From positions 68,725,871 through 68,789,870 of the forward strand of contig NC_083579.1 of the NCBI RefSeq assembly GCF_027579695.1: a stretch of DNA of 64,000 nt. The letters run 5' to 3'. Made by a program: the position numbers and the translations under genes. The notes beneath the pieces were generated by a model. That model saw nothing but the letters and a program-made list of their open reading frames with translations, did not search any database and had not been told where the DNA came from. This document shows positions 44,451-58,169 of the stretch, one piece after another. Source of the DNA: Neoarius graeffei. Lineage: Eukaryota > Chordata > Actinopteri > Siluriformes > Ariidae. Positions within the stretch are counted from its first letter, which is position 1. Each line of letters begins with the position of its first letter.

Positions 44451-46260
44451 CAGTTTTTCTCGATTGCTAAGACACATTTCTTGAAAGCTGCTCTCCTTTT
44501 CTCTAAACTGTGAACACAAAACCCAATTTTCAAGCTACATTCACAAAACCTCAGACTAGAGGTCTGCACGGGACAGAATTTTCAGTCCCGCTTCCGCCCG
44601 CTCCCACAAAGAATTATGATTTTCAGTCCCGCTCCCGCCCACGCCTGCCATATTTTTTTCCCGCTCCCGCCTGCAAATCCCGCATGATGCAGACGTTCGC
44701 GTTATTTCTCACGAAAGTTCTTGTCATTGGCTTGGGGAATTATTACATGCTGAGCTCTCCACTGACCGATCCTTCACCTAGCGCACGTAGCGAGGGTGCG
44801 CGTTGCCAGGCGGCATGCGCAGCTGAGGCTTTACAGAGATGCCCAATAGGACTCTTGACTTTTTAATGGTAAATGTACTTCTTTTTAAAACAGCACTTAC
44901 TTCTGAAGCACTGTGAGCTTCACTAGAGGAGCTCTGCTCTTCTGCCATGATCAGAGATCTCAAACACGGAAGAGCAGAAAGGAATCGGAAACGTACGCGA
45001 GATTAGACCACATCCGCAAATTTAGGCATCTTAAAATGTTTTTATTAATGCCAAATAAAATATCCAGCACAAATTATACGATATACATAAATTAATAATT
45101 TATAAATTTTATTTTAAACACATTTTTAGTTAGCGGGACTGCAGCTTAGCTCATCACCTCTCCCGCCCGCTCCCGCATTGTGCACTTCCCCTCCCGCCCG
45201 CGCCCGCAATGAGCTTTCAAAATTTGTCCCGCGCCGCACTGCTTTGCGTCGGGTCCCGTGGAAGTGCAGGGCTGTACCTCAGACTCTTCTTGCAAAACCA
45301 AACTTTCACCTCAAAACAGTTCAATCTGTGCTCGAAACTGAACTATGTTGTCAAATCGTGCCCCGAGTCAGTCAAAATTAAAAACACTACTGAGCAGTCA
45401 CTAAACACTACATAGAAAAATAGAAAAACACAATGCTCAGGACATGAAGCTGGAGAAATAAATGTTTATTGTTCACTGTAGGCTAAATGCATGTTGCAAA
45501 ACAAAAAACGGTGCATTTAGCACTTGGACAAAAAACAGAAATCTTGTTTTTACAAGCGCTACATGTAAATGCACAAGCAGAAATCTTGTGCATTTGCCAC
45601 TTGTGTACAATAAGCCCATGTAAAAATAAAGTACAGAAATATACAAATAAGTGCATTACTCAGCCACGACATCATGTCTCCGTACTGGGTCAGGCCACAG
45701 GACTTCATCCACATCACAGGCCACATTCTGTCTGGCCAGGCAATGGGGGGAAAAAAAAAACCCTGGCATGCCGTATCCAGGCTTGGCATGTCACCACAGG
45801 CAAGTTCCATGGCTTGCAGGAGGTTTACCCTGGTGTAAGGTTGGCGTTCATATACCTTCCACCACCATGAGGAGAAGAATTCCTCAATGGGGTTTAGAAA
45901 AGGGGAGCACGGTAGAAGGCAAAGATTGATAAAACCTTGGTTCATATCGAACCACTCTCTCACCTGGAGGGCTCTGTGAAAACTCACATTGTCCCAAACA
46001 ACAACATCGATGGGATGCTCATCCTGCTGCCCTAATGGAGCATCTTGCATATGATTGAGGAAAATGAGGAGCTGGTGAGTGTTGTAGGGCCCCAGGTTGG
46101 CATGATGGTGGACAACCCCATGATTGCTGATGGCAGCACATAATGTGACATTGCCACCAATCTGCCCAGGGACACCAACAATGGCCTGATGGCCAATCAC
46201 ATTACGGCGCCTCCTTCTCCTTTTGGTGAGATTAAACCCAGCTTCATCCATGTAGATGTA
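44451..46260 (-). mobile_element. IS630/Tc1-mariner-type element, truncated
   Basis: Starts CAGTTTTTCTCGATTGCTAA after TA (44449-44450), is split by a hAT element (44558-45277), then carries a DDE transposase on the minus strand. Its other end has been replaced by a Tc1-type terminus at 46261. Confidence 0.75.
44558..45277. mobile_element. hAT-like element nested in the IS630-type element
   Basis: Left AGAGGTCTGCACGGGAC and right GTGCAGGGCTGTAC are imperfect inverted ends; CTCAGACT is duplicated at 44550-44557 and 45278-45285. The interior carries CCCGCTCCCGCC-type subterminal repeats. No transposase. Confidence 0.85.
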
Positions 46261-46263
46261 CAC
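45559..46263 (-). CDS. DDE transposase C-terminal domain, open over 234 codons
   Basis: The frame contains all three catalytic positions of the IS630/Tc1-mariner DDE fold: MDEAGFNL near the start, VVWDNVSFH near residue 92, and FLNPIEEFFSSWWW about 35 residues later. The N-terminal helix-turn-helix part is missing because the element is cut upstream. No internal stop. The product would be a nuclease domain without its DNA-binding domain, so it is probably non-functional, but the frame is unusually well kept among otherwise broken elements here. Confidence 0.8.
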   Translation of the reverse strand: MYIYMDEAGFNLTKRRRRRRNVIGHQAIVGVPGQIGGNVTLCAAISNHGVVHHHANLGPYNTHQLLIFLNHMQDAPLGQQDEHPIDVVVWDNVSFHRALQVREWFDMNQGFINLCLLPCSPFLNPIEEFFSSWWWKVYERQPYTRVNLLQAMELACGDMPSLDTACQGFFFPPIAWPDRMWPVMWMKSCGLTQYGDMMSWLSNALICIFLYFIFTWAYCTQVANAQDFCLCIYM

Positions 46264-46488
46264 TACCTACCGTTCAAAAGTTTGGGGTCACTTTGAAATG
46301 TCCTTATTTTTGAAAGAAAAGCACTGTTCTTTTCAATGAAGATCAATTTAAACTAATCAGAAATCCACTCTATACATTGCTAATGTGGTAAATGACTATT
46401 CTAGCTGCAAATGTCTGGTTTTTGGTGCAATATCTCCATAGGTGTATAGAGGCCCATTTCCAGCAACTCTCACTCCAGTGTTCTAATT
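46261..46488 (+). mobile_element. Tc1-type terminus, left part only
   Basis: CTACCGTTCAAAAGTTTGGG, GTCACTTTGAAATGTCC is a widespread fish Tc1 terminus. It is interrupted at GTGTTCTAATT by the first head of the nested array; the missing half should lie beyond the window if the nesting model holds. Confidence 0.75.
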
Positions 46489-46752
46489 GGGGGCCAAGCA
46501 GCGAAGCTGCGAAGGCACCCATAGTGATTCTACTGTTTCTTCTTCTTCTTCTTCTTATTGGGGGCCAAGCAGCAAAGCTGCGAAGGCACCCATAGGGATT
46601 CTACTGTTTCTTATTATTGGGGGCCAAGCAGCGAAGCTGCGAAGGCACCCATAGTGATTCTATTGTTTCTTCTTCTTATTATTATTATTATTATTATTAT
46701 TGGGGGCCAAGCAGCAAAGCTGCGAAGGCACCCATAGTGATTCTATTGTTTC

Positions 46753-46802
<50 letters not shown>
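46489..46802 (+). repeat. Four stacked element heads with (TTA)n
   Basis: Four heads in a row at 46489, 46560, 46619 and 46702, each ending in TTCTTATT before the next head; the last runs into a (TTA)n tract to 46802. Confidence 0.9.
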
Positions 46803-46805
<3 letters not shown>

Positions 46806-49800
46806 TCCACTTCCGCCTCTGCAAGTCTATGGCAGCCCATAGAACCGTCTGGTAAAAAGTTGTGAAATTTGGCACACTGATTCTAGACACTCTCAACATT
46901 CCTCTCACCAAATTTCAGGCCTCTACCTCAAACCCGTTAGCGCCACCAACAGGTCAAAGTCCCAGGTACATTTCTGCTTGTAACTTTTGAACCGTTGGTC
47001 TGATTTTCAAAAACTTGGTATCCCTGGAATCCTTGGGCCAAGACGAATCCAACGCACCCCATGACGTCATTTCTCGCCCATATATTTTTCCCGCCATTTT
47101 GATTTTTGTGAAAATCAATTAAAATGTTTCAACTCCCTCAATTTTTTACCAATTTCTCCCAAACTTGGAAGATAGCATAATTGGACCAACCTGCACAAAA
47201 GTTATACCCGGTGATTTGAATTTCACAAGCGTTTGGCCGTGGCAGCCAATCAAACTTGGCTGCAAAGATGCGAAACAGGAAGTGTGCTCATTTCTCGGCC
47301 ACCCTTTGGCGTATCTTAACGAAACTTGGTGCCTTTATGCAGCACCCCTCCCGAAAGGGCCCCAAAAAATTTGGAACAAATTGGCTGCTAGGGGGCGCTA
47401 TAACTAGGAAAAATGTCTTTTGGCTCATATCTCATGACTCGTTTTGGCTAGAAACAAAATTCCACTATGGCAGGAATCCTTGGCTCAAGCCGAATCCATC
47501 GCACCCTATGACGTCATATTCTGCCTTGAGGATTTTCCGCCATTTTGAATTTTGTTAAAATCAGTGAAATTCTATGGCAACGCATAGAACCGTCTGACTA
47601 GAGGTTTTTAAACTTGGCACACTGATTCTAGGCTCCCTCAAGGATCTTGTCACCAAATTTCAACTCAGCACCTCAAACTCTCTAGCGCCACCAACAGGTC
47701 AAAGTTGCAAGTACACTTCTGCTTGTTACTTTTGAACCATACGTCTGATCATCAAAATCTTAGTATCACTGGAATACTTGGGTCACCACGAATGCAGGGG
47801 CCCTGTCTCGTCATATTCCACCCAGGAGATTTTCCGCCATTTTGAATTATGTGAAAATCAATTAAAATGCTTCTCCTCCCACAATTTTTGAAGAATTTCT
47901 CCCAAACTTGGTACATGGCAACTGGGGACTAAGCTGCACAAGAAACATACCCGGTTTTTAGAATTTCTTAAGCGTTTGGCCGTGGCAGCCAATCAAATTT
48001 GGCGGGCAGATGCAAGACAGGAAGTGTGCTCATTTCTCGGCGAACCTTTGGCGTATCTTAACGAAACTTGGTGGCTTTATGCAACACCCCTCCCCAAAGG
48101 GCAGCAAAAAATTTGGAACAAATTGGCTGCTAGGGGGCGCTATAACTAGGAAAAATGTCTTTTGGCTCATATCTCATGATGCGTTTTGCCTAGAAACAAA
48201 ATTCCACTATGTCAGGAATCCTTGGCTCAAGCCGAATCCACCGCACCCTATGACGTCATATTCTGCCTTGAGGATTTTCCACCATTTTGAATTTTGTTAA
48301 AATCAATGAAATTCTATGGCAATGCATAGAACCGTCTGACTAGCGGTTTTTAAACTTGGCACACTGATTCTAGGCTCCCTCAAGGATCTTGTCACCAAAT
48401 TTCAACTCAGCACCTCAAAAACTCTAGCGCCACCAACAGGTCAAAATTGCAGGTACATTTATGCTTGTTACTTTTGAACCATACGTCTGATCATCAAATT
48501 CTTAGTGTGGCTGGAATGCTTGGGTCAAAAGGAATCCAATGGGCCCTGTCTCCTCATATTCCACCCAGTAGATTTTCCGCCATTTTGAATTATGTGAAAA
48601 TCAATTAAAATGCTTCTCCTCCCTCAATTTTTGGAAAATTTCTCCCAAACGTGGTACATGGCAACTGGGGCCTAACCTGCACAAGAAATATGCCCGGTTT
48701 TTAGAATTTCTTAAGCGTTTGGCCGTGGCAGCCAATCAAATTTGGCTGGCATATGCAAAACAGGAAGTTTGCTCATTTCTCGGCCACCCTTTGGCGTATC
48801 TTAACGAAACTGGGTGGCTTTATGCAGCACCCCTCCCCAAAGGGCAGCAAAAAATTTGGAACAAATTGGCTGCTAGGGGGCGCTATAACTAGGAAAAATG
48901 TCTTTAGGCTCATATCTCATGATGCGTTTTGGCTAGAAACAAAATTCCACTATGTCAGGAATCCTTGGCTCAAGCCGAACTCATCGCACCCTATGACGTC
49001 ATATTCTGCCTTGAGGATTTTCCGCCATTTTGAATTTTGTTAAAATCAATGAAATTCAATGGCAACGCATAGAACCGTCTGACTAGAGGTTTTTAAACTT
49101 GGCATACTGATTCTAGGCTGCCTCAAGGATCTTGTCACCAAATTTCAACTCAGCACCTCAAAAACTCTAGCGCCACCAACAGGTCAAAGTCGCAGGTACA
49201 TTTCTGCTTGTTACTTTTGAAACATTCGTCTGATCATCAAAATCTTAGTATCTCTAGAATGCTTGGGTCAAAAGGAATCCATCGCGCCCTGTCTCGTCAT
49301 ATTCTACCCAGTAGATTTTCCGGCATTTTGAATTATGTGAAAATCAATTAAAATGCTTCTCCTCCCTCAGTTTTTGACCAATTTCTCCCAAACGTGGTAG
49401 ATAGCAACTCTGAAGGAGCCTACACAAGTATCTTACACGGATTTTTGAATTTCATAAAGGTTTGGCCGTGGCAACCAATCAAATTTGGCTGAGCATATGC
49501 GAACCAGGAAGTGTGCTCATATCTCGGCCGCCCTTTGGCGTATCTAAATGAAACTTGGTGGCATTGTGCAAGACCTCTCCAAAAAGGGCCCCAACAAATT
49601 TGGAACACATTGGCGGCAAGGGGGCGCTATAACAAGGAAAAATGTCTTTTTGCTCATATCTCATGATGCGTTTTGGGTAGAAACAAAATTCCACTATCGC
49701 TGGAATCCTTGGGTCAAGCCGAATCCATCACAACCTATGACGTCATATTCAGACTTGAGGATTTTCCGCCATTTTGAATTTCGTGAAAATCAATTAAAAT

Positions 49801-49963
49801 GCTTCTCCTACCTCAATTTTTGACCAATTTCTCCCAAACTTGGTACATCGCAACTTTGCACTAGGCTGCACAAGGGCATTACATGGCGCAAATTCCTTCT
49901 ACTGGCCTGACATCTCGTCTCATAACCTGCTTGGCCCCCACATTGCTGCTTGCAGCTATATTT
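46803..49963 (+). mobile_element. Array body 1 (four units) and tail
   Basis: CTCF-like motif TGGCTGCTAGGGGGCGCTA at 47382, 48124 and 48867, and a variant (TGGCGGCAAGGGGGCGCTA) at 49611. Near-identical to 55009-58169 at an offset of 8206. Confidence 0.88.
47382..47400 (+). promoter_or_regulatory. CTCF-like core motif (first of 21)
   Basis: TGGCTGCTAGGGGGCGCTA agrees with the vertebrate CTCF core TGGCCACCAGGGGGCGCTA at 16 of 19 literal bases, and at 17 of 19 when degenerate positions are allowed. Binding is predicted from sequence only. Confidence 0.5.
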
Positions 49964-49975
49964 ATTATTATTATT

Positions 49976-52395
49976 CAGTCCACTTCCGCCTCTGCAAGTC
50001 TATGGCAGCCCATAGAACCGTCTGGTAAAAAGTTTTGAAATTTGGCACACTGATTCTAGACAGTCTCAACATTCCTCTCAGCAAATTTCAGGCCTCTGTC
50101 TCAAAGCCTCTAGCGCCACCAACAGGTCAAAGTTGCAGGTACATTTCTGCTTGTAACTTTTGAACCGTTGGTCTGATTTTCAAAACCTTGGTATCCCTGG
50201 AATCCTTGGGCCAAGACGAATCCAACGCACCCCATGACGTCATTTACCGCCCATATACTTTTCCCGCCATTTTGAATTTTGTGAAAATCAATTAAAATGT
50301 TTCAACTCCCTCAATTTTTTACCAATTTCTGCCAAACTTGGAAGATAGCATAATTGGACCAACCTGCACAAAAGTTATACCCGGTGATTTGAATTTCATA
50401 AGCGTTTGGCCGTGGCAGCCAATCAAATTTGGCTGCGCAGATGCAAAACAGGAAGTGCACTCATATCTCGGTGGCCCTTTGGCCTCTCTTGACGAAACTT
50501 GGTGGCATTATGCGAAACCCCTTCCCAAAGGGCCACAAAAAATTTGGCCCAAATTGGACGCTAGGGGGCGCTATAACTAGGAAAAATGTCTTTTGGCTCA
50601 TATCTCATGATGCGTTTTGGCTAGAAAGAAAATTCAACTATATCTGGAATCCATGGGTCAAGACGAATCCATCGCATCCTATGACGTCATATTCTGCCTT
50701 GAGGATTTTCCGCCATTTTGAATTTTGTTAAAATCAATGAAATTCTATGGCAACACATAGAACCATCTGACTAGAGGTTTTTAAACTTGGTAGACTGATT
50801 CTAGGCTGCCTCAAGGATCTTGTCACCAAATTTCAACTCAGCACCTCAAAGTCTCTAGCGCCACCAACAGGTCAAAGTCGCAGGTACATTTCTGCTTGTT
50901 ACTTTTGAACCATACGTCTGATCATCAAAATCTTAGTATCGCTGGAATGCTTGGGTCAGACCGACTACAACGCACCCTGTCTCGTCATATCACACCCAGT
51001 AGATTTTCCGCCATTTTGAATTATGTGAAAATCAATTAAAATGCTTCTCCTCCCTCAATTTTTGAACAATTTCTCCCAAACTTGGTAGCTGGCAACTGGG
51101 GACTAATCTGCACAAGAAACTTACCCGGTAATTAGAATTTCCTAAGCGTTTGGCTGTGGCAGCCAATCAAATTTGGCTTGCAGATGCAAAACAGGAAGTG
51201 TGCTCATTTCTCGGCCACCCTTTGGCCTATCTTAACAAAACTTGGTGGCCTTATGCAGCACCCCTCCCCAAAGGGCAGCAAAAAATTTGGAACAAATTGG
51301 CTGCTAGGGGGCGCTATAACTAGGAAAAATGTCTTTTGGCTCATATCTCATGATGCGTTTTGGGTAGAAACAAAATTCTACTATCTCTGGAATCCATGGG
51401 TCAAGACGAATGCATCGCACCCTATGCCGTCATATTCTGCCTTGAGGATTTTCCGCCATTTTGAAATTTGTTAAAATCAATGAAATTAGATGGCAACCCA
51501 TAGAACCGTATGACTAGAGGTTTTCAAATTTTTCAGACTGATTCTAGGCTCCCTCAAGGGTCTTGTCACCAAATTTCAACTCACCACCTCAAACTCTCTA
51601 GCGCCACCAACAGGTCAAATTCGCAGGTACATTTCTGGTTGTTACTTTTGGAACATACGTCTGATCGTCAAAATCTTAGTCTTTCTGGAATGCTTCCCTC
51701 AAAATGAATCCAACGCGCCCTGTTTCGTCATATTGCACCTGGTAGATTTTCCGCCATTTTGAATTATGTGAAAATCAATTAAAATGCTACTCCTCCCTCA
51801 GTTTTTGACCATTTTCTCCCAAATTTGGTCCATAGCAACTGTGGATGAACCTGCACAAGAGTCTTACACGGATTTTCGAATTTCATAAGCGTTTGGCCGT
51901 GGCAGCCAATCAAATTTGGCTGCACAGACGCGAAAGAGGATGTGTGCTCACATCTCGGCCGCACTTTGGCAGATCTTAACGAAACTTGGTGGCATTATGC
52001 TAGACACAACCAGAAAGGTCCCCAAAAAACTTGGACCAACTTGGCCGCTAGGGGGCGCTATAACTAGCAAAAACGAATTTTGGCTCATATCTCATGATAC
52101 GTTTGGGCTAGAAACAAAATTCCACTAGCTCTGGAATCCTTGGCTCAAGCCGAATCCATCGCACCCTATCACGTCATATTCACCCTTTAGGATTTTCCGC
52201 CATTTTGAATTTTGTAAAAATCAATTAAAATGCTTCTCCTCCCTCAATTTTTCACCAATTTCTCCCAAACTTGGTAGATAGCAACTTTGGACTAAGCTCC
52301 ACAAGGGCATTACCTGTCCCAAGTGCATTCTGCTGGCCTTACGACTCGGCCCATATGCTGCGTGGCCCCCACATTGCTGCTTGCAGCTATATTTA
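49976..52395 (+). mobile_element. Array body 2 (three units) and tail
   Basis: Follows the tail of body 1 after TTATTATTATT with no head of its own, as expected if body 1 was inserted in its (TTA)n. CTCF-like motifs at 50555, 51298 and 52042; the last, TGGCCGCTAGGGGGCGCTA, is the closest to consensus. Confidence 0.88.
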
Positions 52396-52403
52396 TTATT
52401 ATT

Positions 52404-52519
52404 GGGGGCCAAGCAGCAAAGCTGCGAAGGCACCCATAGTGATTCTATTGTTTCTTATTATTATTATTGGGGGCCAAGCAGCGAAGCTGCGAAGGCACCC
52501 ATAGTGATTCTATTGTTTC

Positions 52520-52563
<44 letters not shown>

Positions 52564-54973
52564 TCCACTTCCGCCTCTGCAAGTCTATGGCAGCCCATAG
52601 AACCGTCTGGTAAAAAGTTGTGAAATTTGGCACACTGATTCTAGACACTCTCAACATTCCTCTCAGCAAATTTCAGGCCTCTACCTCAAACCCTCTAGCG
52701 CCACCAACAGCTCAAAGTCGCAGGTACATTTCTGCTTGTAACTTTTGAACCGTTGGTCTGATTTTCAAAAACTTGGTATCCCTGGAATCCTTGGGCCAAG
52801 ACGAATCCAAGGCACCCCATGACGTCATTTTCCGCCATATACTTTTCCCGCCATTTTGAATTTTGTGAAAATCAATTAAAATGTTTCAACTCCCTCAATT
52901 TTTTACCAATTTCTCCCAAACTTGGAAGATAGCATAATTGGACTAACCTGCACAAAAGTTATACCCGGTGATTTGAATTTCACAAGCGTTTGGCCGTGGC
53001 AGCCAATCAAATTTGGCTGCGCAGACGCAAAACAGGAAGTGCACTCATATCTCGGTGGCCCTTTGGCCAATCTTGACGAAACTTGGTGGCATTATGCAAA
53101 ACCCCTTCCCAAAGGGCCACAACAAATTTGGACCAAATTGGACGCTAGGGGGCGCTATAACTAGGAAAAATGCCTTTTGGCTCATATCTCATGATGCGTT
53201 TTGGCTAGAAAGAAAATTCAACTATCTCTGGAATCCTTGGCTCAAGACGAATCCACCGCACCCTATGACGTCATATTCTGCCTTGAGGATTTTCCGCCAT
53301 TTTGAATTATGTTAAAATCAATGAAATTCTATGGCAACGCATAGAACCATCTGACTAGAGGTTTTTAAACTTGGCAAACTGATTCTAGGCTGCCTCAAGG
53401 ATCTTGTCACCAAATTTCAACTCACCACCTCAAACTCTCTAGCGCCACCAACAGGTCAAAGTTGCAGGTACATTTCTGCTTGTTACTTTTGAACCATACG
53501 TCTGATCATCAAAATCTTAGTATCGCTGGAATGCTTGTGTCACAGCGACTCCAACGCGCCCTGTCTCGTCATATTCCACCCAGTAGATTTTCCGCCATTT
53601 TGAATTATGTGAAAATCAATTAAAATGCTTCTCCTCCCTCAATTTTTGAACAATTTCTCCCAAGCTTGGTAGATGGCAACTGGGGACTAATCTGCACAAG
53701 AATCTTACCCGGTAATTAGAATTTCCTAAGCGTTTGGCTGTGGCAGCCAATCAAATTTGGCTTGCAGATGCAAAACAGGAAGTGTGCTCATTTCTCGGCC
53801 ACCCTTTGGCCTATCTTAACGAAACTTGGTGGCTTTATGCAGCACCCCTCCCCAAAGGGCAACAAAAAATTTGGAACAAATTGGCTGCTAGGGGGCGCTA
53901 TAACTAGGAAAAATGTCTTTTGGCTCATATCTCATGATGCGTTTTGGGTAGAAACAAAATTCCACTATCTCTGGAATCCATGGGTCAAGACGAATGCATC
54001 GCACCCTATGCCGTCATATTCTGACTTGAGGATTTTCCGCCATTTTGAATTTTGTTAAAATCAAAGAAATTCGATGGCAACCCATAGAACCGTATGACTA
54101 GAGGTTTTCAAATTTGGCAGACTGATTCTAGGCACCCTCAAGGGTCTTGTGACCAAATTTCAACTCACCACCTCAAACTCTCTAGCGCCACCAACAGGTC
54201 AAATTCGCAGGTACATTTCTGCTTGTTACTTTTGAACCATACGTCTGATCGTCAAAATTTTAGGATCTCTGGAATGCCTTGGTGACATCGAATCCAACGC
54301 GCCCTGTCTCGTCATATTGCACTTGGTAGATTTTCCGCCATTTTGAATTATGTGAAAATCTATTAAAATGCTTCTTCTCCCTCAGTTTTTGACCAATTTC
54401 TCCCAAGCTTGGTACATAGTAACTGTGGACGAAGCTGCACAAGAATCTTACACGGATTTATGAATTTCATAAGCGTTTGGCAGTGGCAGCCAATCAAATT
54501 TGGCTCCTCAGACGCAAAAGAGGATGTGTGCTCACATCTCGGCTGCCCTTTGGCAGATCTTAATGAAACTTGGTGGCCTTTTGCCAGACGCCACCAGAAA
54601 GGTCCCCAAAAAACTTGGAACAACTTGGCAGCTAGGGGGCGCTATAACTAGGAAAAATTACTTTTGGCTCATATCTCATGATCTGTTTGGGCTAGAAACA
54701 AAATTCCACTATCTCTGGAATCCTTGGCTCAAGCCGAATCCATCGCAGCCTATGACGTCATATTTAGCCTTTACGATTTTCCGCCATTTTGAATTTTGAA
54801 AAAATCAATTAAAATGCTTGTCCTCCCTCAATTTTTCACCAATTTCTCCCAAACTTGGTAGATAGCAACTTTGGACTAAGCTGCACAAGGGCATTACCTG
54901 GCCCAAGTGCATTCTGCTGGCCTTCCGACTAGGCTCATATGTTGCTTGGCCCCCACATTGCTGCTTGCAGCTA

Positions 54974-54979
<6 letters not shown>
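52404..54979 (+). mobile_element. Two heads, array body 3 (three units) and tail
   Basis: Heads at 52404 and 52469, (TTA)n, body from 52561. CTCF-like motifs at 53139, 53882 and 54626. Confidence 0.88.
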
Positions 54980-55008
<29 letters not shown>

Positions 55009-55011
<3 letters not shown>

Positions 55012-58000
55012 TCCACTTCCGCCTCTGCAAGTCTATGGCAGCCCATAGAACCGTCTGGTAAAAAGTTGTGAAATTTGGCACACTGATTCTAGACACTCTC
55101 AACATTCCTCTCACCAAATTTCAGGCCTCTACCTCAAACCCGTTAGCGCCACCAACAGGTCAAAGTCCCAGGTACATTTCTGCTTGTAACTTTTGAACCG
55201 TTGGTCTGATTTTCAAAAACTTGGTATCCCTGGAATCCTTGGGCCAAGACGAATCCAACGCACCGCATGACGTCATTTCCCGCCCATATATTTTTCCCGC
55301 CATTTTGATTTTTGTGAAAATCAATTAAAATGTTTCAACTCCCTCAATTTTTTACCAATTTCTCCCAAACTTGGAAGATAGCATAATTGGACCAACCTGC
55401 ACAAAAGTTATACCCGGTGATTTGAATTTCACAAGCGTTTGGCCGTGGCAGCCAATCAAACTTGGCTGCAAAGATGCGAAACAGGAAGTGTGCTCATTTC
55501 TCGGCCACCCTTTGGCGTATCTTAACGAAACTTGGTGCCTTTATGCAGCACCCCTCCCGAAAGGGCCCCAAAAAATTTGGAACAAATTGGCTGCTAGGGG
55601 GCGCTATAACTAGGAAAAATGTCTTTTGGCTCATATCTCATGACTCGTTTTGGCTAGAAACAAAATTCCACTATGGCAGGAATCCTTGGCTCAAGCCGAA
55701 TCCATCGCACCCTATGACGTCATATTCTGCCTTGAAGATTTTCCGCCATTTTGAATTTTGTTAAAATCAGTGAAATTCTATGGCAACGCATAGAACCGTC
55801 TGACTAGAGGTTTTTAAACTTGGCACACTGATTCTAGGCTCCCTCAAGGATCTTGTCACCAAATTTCAACTCAGCACCTCAAACTCTCTAGCGCCACCAA
55901 CAGGTCAAAGTTGCAAGTACACTTCTGCTTGTTACTTTTGAACCATACGTCTGATCATCAAAATCTTAGTATCGCTGGAATACTTGGGTCACCACGAATG
56001 CAGGGGCCCTGTCTCGTCATATTCCACCCAGGAGATTTTCCGCCATTTTGAATTATGTGAAAATCAATTAAAATGCTTCTCCTCCCACAATTTTTGAAGA
56101 ATTTCTCCCAAACTTGGTACATGGCAACTGGGGACTAAGCTGCACAAGAAACATACCCGGATTTTAGAATTTCTTAAGCGTTTGGCCGTGGCAGCCAATC
56201 AAATTTGGCTGGCAGATGCAAGACAGGAAGTGTGCTCATTTCTCGGCGAACCTTTGGCGTATCTTAACGAAACTTGGTGGCTTTATGCAACACCCCTCCC
56301 CAAAGGGCAGCAAAAAATTTGGAACAAATTGGCTGCTAGGGGGCGCTATAACTAGGAAAAATGTCTTTTGGCTCATATCTCATGATGCGTTTTGCCTAGA
56401 AACAAAATTCCACTATGTCAGGAATCCTTGGCTCAAGCCGAATCCACCGCACCCTATGACGTCATATTCTGCCTTGAGGATTTTCCACCATTTTGAATTT
56501 TGTTAAAATCAATGAAATTCTATGGCAATGCATAGAACCGTCTGACTAGAGGTTTTTAAACTTGGCACACTGATTCTAGGCTCCCTCAAGGATCTTGTCA
56601 CCAAATTTCAACTCAGCACCTCAAAAACTCTAGCGCCACCAACAGGTCAAAATTGCAGGTACATTTCTGCTTGTTACTTTTGAACCATACGTCTGATCAT
56701 CAAATTCTTAGTGTGGCTGGAATGCTTGGGTCAAAAGGAATCCAATGGGCCCTGTCTCCTCATATTCCACCCAGTAGATTTTCCGCCATTTTGAATTATG
56801 TGAAAATCAATTAAAATGCTTCTCCTCCCTCAATTTTTGGAAAATTTCTCCCAAACGTGGTACATGGCAACTGGGGCCTAAGCTGCACAAGAAATATGCC
56901 CGGTTTTTAGAATTTCTTAAGCGTTTGGCCGTGGCAGTCAATCAAATTTGGCTGGCATATGCAAAACAGGAAGTTTGCTCATTTCTCGGCCACCCTTTGG
57001 CGTATCTTAACGAAACTGGGTGGCTTTATGCAGCACCCCTCCCCAAAGGGCAGCAAAAAATTTGGAACAAATTGGCTGCTAGGGGGCGCTATAACTAGGA
57101 AAAATGTCTTTAGGCTCATATCTCATGATGCGTTTTGGCTAGAAACAAAATTCCACTATGTCAGGAATCCTTGGCTCAAGCCGAACTCATCGCACCCTAT
57201 GACGTCATATTCTGCCTTGAGGATTTTCCGACATTTTGAATTTTGTTAAAATCAATGAAATTCAATGGCAACGCATAGAACCGTCTGACTAGAGGTTTTT
57301 AAACTTGGCATACTGATTCTAGGCTGCCTCAAGGATCTTGTCACCAAATTTCAACTCAGCACCTCAAAAACTCTAGCGCCACCAACAGGTCAAAGTCGCA
57401 GGTACATTTCTGCTTGTTACTTTTGAAACATTCGTCTGATCATCAAAATCTTAGTATCTCTAGAATGCTTGGGTCAAAAGGAATCCATCGCGCCCTGTCT
57501 CGTCATATTCTACCCAGTAGATTTTCCGGCATTTTGAATTATGTGAAAATCAATTAAAATGCTTCTCCTCCCTCAGTTTTTGACCAATTTCTCCCAAACG
57601 TGGTAGATAGCAACTCTGGAGGAGCCTACACAAGTATCTTACACGGATTTTTGAATTTCATAAACGTTTGGCCGTGGCAACCAATCAAATTTGGCTGAGC
57701 ATATGCGAACCAGGAAGTGTGCTCATATCTCGGCCGCCCTTTGGCGTATCTAAATGAAACTTGGTGGCATTGTGCAAGACCTCTCCAAAAAGGGCCCCAA
57801 CAAATTTGGAACACATTGGCGGCAAGGGGGCGCTATAACAAGGAAAAATGTCTTTTTGCTCATATCTCATGATGCGTTTTGGGTAGAAACAAAATTCCAC
57901 TATCGCTGGAATCCTTGGGTCAAGCCGAATCCATCACAACCTATGACGTCATATTCAGACTTGAGGATTTTCCGCCATTTTGAATTTCGTGAAAATCAAT

Positions 58001-58169
58001 TAAAATGCTTCTCCTACCTCAATTTTTGACCAATTTCTCCCAAACTTGGTACATCGCAACTTTGCACTAGGCTGCACAAGGGCATTACATGGCGCAAATT
58101 CCTTCTACTGGCCTGACATCTCGTCTCATATGCTGCTTGGCCCCCACATTGCTGCTTGCAGCTATATTT
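55009..58169 (+). mobile_element. Array body 4 (four units) and tail
   Basis: Headless, following the tail of body 3 and (TTA)n. CTCF-like motifs at 55588, 56330, 57073 and 57817. Almost base-for-base the same as body 1. Confidence 0.88.
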
